64,000 bases of DNA. Origin: Minisyncoccota bacterium. Lineage in GTDB: Bacteria; Patescibacteriota; Microgenomatia; UBA1400; PJMF01. The stretch is taken from positions 62,001 to 126,000 of the forward strand of contig JABHWM010000018.1 in NCBI GenBank assembly GCA_018657765.1. Direction: 5' to 3'. Positions 60,937 to 64,000 of this stretch are shown piece by piece (positions within the stretch are counted from its first letter, which is position 1; each line of letters begins with the position of its first letter). Position numbers and translations under genes: made by a program. A model generated the notes under the pieces. The model saw nothing but the letters and a program-made list of their open reading frames with translations. It did not search any database and was not told the origin of the DNA.

Positions 60937-62280
60937 TTACTTTGCTTCAGTTTCTTCTACTTTTTCTTCAGTTGATTCTGTCTTTAAAGCTTCTGCATCA
61001 GCCAAGAAACTCTTCTCAAGTTCTGCACGAGCTTTCATTCTAGCTTCTTGCTCTTTTTTATCTGCTTCTACTTTTTTGGTCAAAATCTCTTTTTGATCAT
61101 CTTCCAGATCTAACATCTCCATCCATTTGTTTTCAAAACGAACTAAATCATTAAGAGTAGTGAGTTTATGACTAATAAGCTGTTCTCTGGTTTCATCACT
61201 AATACCTTTGAAAGTATCAATCTCATATTCTTCTTTACCAGTAGCTTTGGTCTCGATCTTACCGCTAGCAGACTTGATAGTGATCTTATATTCAGTAAGC
61301 TTGGCAGCAAGACGAACATTTTGTCCACCTCTACCAATTACCAAAGAAAGTTGATCATCAGGAGCAGTCACTTCTGCTGTCTTTTTCTCTTCATCTACTT
61401 CTATCAATAAATTCTCTGCTGGAGCCAAGGCACCTTTGAAATATGTAACCATGTCATCAGAGTGAGGAATAATATCGATTTTTTCGTTATTTAATTCTTC
61501 GATTACTTTCTGAACACGAACACCACGTTGTCCAACACATGAACCAACTGGATCTACACCTTCTTGAACAGAACGGACAGCGAGTTTAGTTCTAACCCCT
61601 GCTTCTCTAGCAATTGCTACAACTTCTACTGCACCAGATGCAACTTCAGGAACTTCACGTTCAAATAACTTGGAAACTAAGTTCTTATCAGCTCTGGAAA
61701 CAACCACTACCTGACCACGAACTGTTTCACGAATATCTTTGATATATACAGCAAGACGAGCATTAAGACGATAAAATTCTCCACGCATCTGCTCTTCTGG
61801 AGGCATCCAACCATGACCTCTGCCCATATCAATAATTACATTACGACGATCCATACGAAGAACTTGACCAGTGATCATGTCACCGATTTTGTCTTGGAAC
61901 TCAGAGATTATTTGATCTCTCTCTGAGCGACGAATCTTTTGCAAGATAACTTGCTTTGCAGTTTGAGCAGCAATTCTTCCAAATCCTGCTGGAGTAACAT
62001 CTTCAGATTTCTTTTCATCCCACTTGGTAGGCTCTAATGTTTCTTCATCAAACTCCAAGACTGGAGCTTTGAAAATTCTAGCTTCACCTGTTTCTTCATT
62101 TAGTTCTGTGTAGTAGTAAAAATCATCATCCAAGAATCCCATTTGCTTACGATAAGCAGATACGAGAGCCTGACGAATAGCGTCAAAAATAGCTGATGCT
62201 TCGATTTTTCTTTCTGATGCAATTTGAGCAATAGCAGCTGCGAACTCTGTTCTAGCAGTTGTTGAAATCTTATTAGACAT
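60937..62280 (-). CDS. nusA: transcription elongation/termination factor NusA
   Basis: 447 residues. An N-terminal RNAP-binding domain (ISAIFDAIRQALVSAYRKQ equivalent), an S1 domain, and two KH domains (GVDPVGSCVGQRGVRVQKV, and IGRGGQNVRLAAKL) are clear. A Lys/Glu-rich C-terminal helical tail replaces the acidic repeats. It is followed by infB with a 37-bp gap. It would work with S10 (NusE), also encoded here. Confidence 0.96.
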   Translation of the reverse strand: MSNKISTTARTEFAAAIAQIASERKIEASAIFDAIRQALVSAYRKQMGFLDDDFYYYTELNEETGEARIFKAPVLEFDEETLEPTKWDEKKSEDVTPAGFGRIAAQTAKQVILQKIRRSERDQIISEFQDKIGDMITGQVLRMDRRNVIIDMGRGHGWMPPEEQMRGEFYRLNARLAVYIKDIRETVRGQVVVVSRADKNLVSKLFEREVPEVASGAVEVVAIAREAGVRTKLAVRSVQEGVDPVGSCVGQRGVRVQKVIEELNNEKIDIIPHSDDMVTYFKGALAPAENLLIEVDEEKKTAEVTAPDDQLSLVIGRGGQNVRLAAKLTEYKITIKSASGKIETKATGKEEYEIDTFKGISDETREQLISHKLTTLNDLVRFENKWMEMLDLEDDQKEILTKKVEADKKEQEARMKARAELEKSFLADAEALKTESTEEKVEETEAK

Positions 62281-62400
62281 GTTTTTCCTTTTTTATGCTT
62301 CTTTTCTGAATATAAACAAATTTTTTAATATTTATTTATTTTCAAAAAAAGCTTTCTTTTAATTTCAATTTTTTACTAATTTTATCTAGCTAAAGATATG

Positions 62401-62432
62401 AAAAAAGACGTGACCAATATAGTGTCCGTCTT
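62401..62432 (-). terminator. terminator after the ABC exporter
   Basis: AAGACG/CGTCTT stem (62405-62432) with TTTTTT following on the minus strand, about 90 bp after the permease stop. Confidence 0.65.
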
Positions 62433-62525
62433 CATCAGTATCTAGCCAGGTCATTATTATAACACAAGTTAGAGAAATTATTATTAAAATATATTTCTAA
62501 AAAAACAAGAATTTGAGAATCTTAG

Positions 62526-63713
62526 TTACTCATAACGCAAAGCATCTATTGGCTGTAACTGAGCAGCTTGTTTGGCAGGATACCAGCCAAAAATAACTCC
62601 AACAGAAGCAGATACTCCAATTGCCAATAAAATAGAAGATAAACTAACAATAAACGGAATACTCAACATTGAAGCAGCCAAAAATGTTATAGCAATTCCC
62701 AGAGACATTCCAATAATCCCTCCCATCAAAGTCACCACTATAGCCTCGATAAGAAACTGCATCAAAATATTATTTTTCTTGGCTCCCAAAGCCTTCAATA
62801 AACCTATCTCTTTGGTTCTCTCTGTCACAGTCACCAACATAATATTCATTATGCCAATCCCACCCACTACCAATGAAATAGCCGCTATACCAGCCAACAT
62901 GGCAGATAAAGTCCCGGTCACAGAACTAATAGAAGAAATCATTTCTTGAGAACTACGAATACTAAAATCAGCATCCTCCGCATCATCAATATCATGTTGC
63001 AACAACAAAATATCCTCAACAGAAGTCTCCATAGACTCGACAAGATCACTATCAGAAATCAATAACTCGATACTATTGAGATAATCTTGAGATAAAAGTA
63101 TCTTTTGAGCCGTATAAAGTGGGACCAAAACACTAGAACTATCCGTAATCACCCCAATAATTCTAAAAGTCTTACCGTCTATTCTCACTGATTCACCCAC
63201 TACTTCTGCATCTTCACCAAACAACTCTGTGACGATTTCATCTCCTAGAACAACAACCTTAGATCTAGTTACTACTTGTGACTCTGTAAAAAAAGTTCCT
63301 TGAGAAAAATTTAGTTCATGAACATCTTGATAAACAGCCTCTGCACCAATAATGCTAGATTGCATTGTTTCACCGTCATAACTGAGTTGTTTATTAGTAG
63401 AAACCAAAGCAGTCGCTACATCAACATTTTCAAGAAGAGCTAGAGATTCCACATCATCATAAACTAAAGTGTCAGTCGTAGATCCACCTCCGCCTCCTGG
63501 ACCTCTACTATTTTTACCAGGTGAAATAGTCAAAACGTTAGCTCCAAAACTAGCAATTTCTCCAACAATAGATTGGGTAGCCCCTTCACCCAGAGAAATA
63601 ATAATAATCACTGAAGCAATTCCAATAATTACCCCAAGCATCGTCAAAACTGTTCTAATTAAATTAGTTTTTAAAGCATTAATGGCCAGAATAAATAACT
63701 CTATAAAATCCAT
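62526..63713 (-). CDS. ABC exporter permease, MacB/FtsX type
   Basis: 395 residues. The N-terminal membrane segment (TNLIRTVLTMLGVIIGIASV) is followed by a periplasmic MacB domain of about 220 residues with a Gly-rich loop (SRGPGGGGGS), then three C-terminal segments (SLVVGGIGIMNIMLVTVTERT, IGLLKALGAKK, and SLGIAITFLAASML). This is the MacB/LolE arrangement for export of peptides, antibiotics or lipoprotein-like substrates. The ATP-binding protein is encoded immediately upstream. Confidence 0.92.
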   Translation of the reverse strand: MDFIELFILAINALKTNLIRTVLTMLGVIIGIASVIIIISLGEGATQSIVGEIASFGANVLTISPGKNSRGPGGGGGSTTDTLVYDDVESLALLENVDVATALVSTNKQLSYDGETMQSSIIGAEAVYQDVHELNFSQGTFFTESQVVTRSKVVVLGDEIVTELFGEDAEVVGESVRIDGKTFRIIGVITDSSSVLVPLYTAQKILLSQDYLNSIELLISDSDLVESMETSVEDILLLQHDIDDAEDADFSIRSSQEMISSISSVTGTLSAMLAGIAAISLVVGGIGIMNIMLVTVTERTKEIGLLKALGAKKNNILMQFLIEAIVVTLMGGIIGMSLGIAITFLAASMLSIPFIVSLSSILLAIGVSASVGVIFGWYPAKQAAQLQPIDALRYE

Positions 63714-64000
63714 TTATTTAGACTTTCTTTTGTTTTTACTATCTTTTTTAACAAGTCCATCTTGAATACGAATAACTCTTTTGGCAAACTTTGCAATATC
63801 TTCTTCATGAGTAATCAAAATAATAGTATGACCTTTTTTGTTTAACTCCTTGAATAAATTCATGATTTCATGAGCAGTTTTTGTATCTAGATTTCCAGTT
63901 GGCTCATCAGCCAAAAGAATAGCTGGTTTCATAACTAATGATCTAGCAATAGCCACCCGTTGAATCTGTCCACCAGAGATATGATTAGATAAATTATCTG
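63714..64000 (-). CDS. ABC exporter ATP-binding protein, 5' part beyond the window
   Basis: 95 C-terminal codons are visible. The frame runs through the window edge as [20 protein letters not shown], so the internal GTG at 63956 is not the start. The ABC signature [11 protein letters not shown], Walker [13 protein letters not shown] and the His switch ITHEED are present; Walker A is outside the window. LolD/MacB type by the EPTGNLD motif. Its stop is directly followed by the permease start at 63713, so the two form an operon. Confidence 0.93.
   Translation of the reverse strand, partial: DNLSNHISGGQIQRVAIARSLVMKPAILLADEPTGNLDTKTAHEIMNLFKELNKKGHTIILITHEEDIAKFAKRVIRIQDGLVKKDSKNKRKSK

Noticed and set aside
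1..64000. UGA recoding (genetic code 25) as in Gracilibacteria
   Set aside because: rplC and several overlapping genes end in UGA at positions where the protein ends as expected, and no conserved gene reads through UGA.
1..64000. CRISPR array or transposon
   Set aside because: No regularly spaced repeats, transposase motif or terminal inverted repeats were seen.

Overview
This window reads as chromosome from a Candidate Phyla Radiation (Patescibacteria) bacterium, probably near Microgenomates or Katanobacteria. That placement is an inference from several features: AT-rich DNA, very compact and almost all-housekeeping gene content, a short IF2 and a short AlaRS, a fused PilM-like/baseplate-J-like surface protein beside a sortase, an intein in SufB, and many small lineage-specific proteins. 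UGA is used as stop (for example at the end of rplC), which argues against the UGA-recoding Gracilibacteria and Absconditabacteria. I see no CRISPR array and no insertion sequence.

Layout. Positions 1-15200 carry the core information genes on the minus strand, in transcription order rpoB, rpoC, rpsL, rpsG, fusA, a 46-aa gene, tuf, two accessory genes, then rpsJ-rplC-rplD (start of the S10 operon). Prominent hairpins lie in the rpoB leader and between rpoC and rpsL. Positions 15200-23900 hold cell-envelope genes (mltG, ruvX, sortase, PilM/baseplate-J fusion), a short alaS, small membrane proteins, a RodZ-like protein and YqeY. Positions 23950-25850 are a plus-strand island: a tRNA-Val(CAC) with a decayed 3' half, an XRE regulator with an ImmA/IrrE metallopeptidase, and comF. 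Positions 26660-27650 form an RNA-rich stretch: a structured RNA resembling an L10 leader on the minus strand, the tmRNA gene on the plus strand with an unusually long 35-codon tag, and a 44-aa gene with its own promoter and terminator.

Positions 27688-43450 are again minus strand: pyrE-pyrF (preceded by a terminator that abuts the pyrE start), ftsK, RNase J, a family-4 uracil-DNA glycosylase without cysteines, a cluster of unknown genes with a protease-less Lon-like ATPase, a pentose/nucleotide salvage group (PfkB, LOG, Rpe-like, RpiB), SufT-like and small proteins. A plus-strand membrane glycosyltransferase follows. Positions 45168-52160 hold a SUF iron-sulfur operon (sufC, intein-containing sufB, mini-sufD, sufS, sufU) with an NTPase and a ferredoxin-reductase-like gene. 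Positions 52227-54660 hold Nudix proteins and a DEDD exonuclease. Positions 54711-64000 hold sodA, an aldolase-like gene, pnp with a structured leader, rpsO, infB, nusA and a MacB-type ABC exporter cut by the window end.

The most unusual observations are the 35-codon tmRNA tag, the orphan L10-leader-like terminator RNA, the SufB intein, the cysteine-free UDG, the terminator abutting pyrE, the decayed tRNA beside an XRE/ImmA pair, and the Lon-like ATPase cluster. All calls come from reading the sequence; no database search or folding calculation was run.
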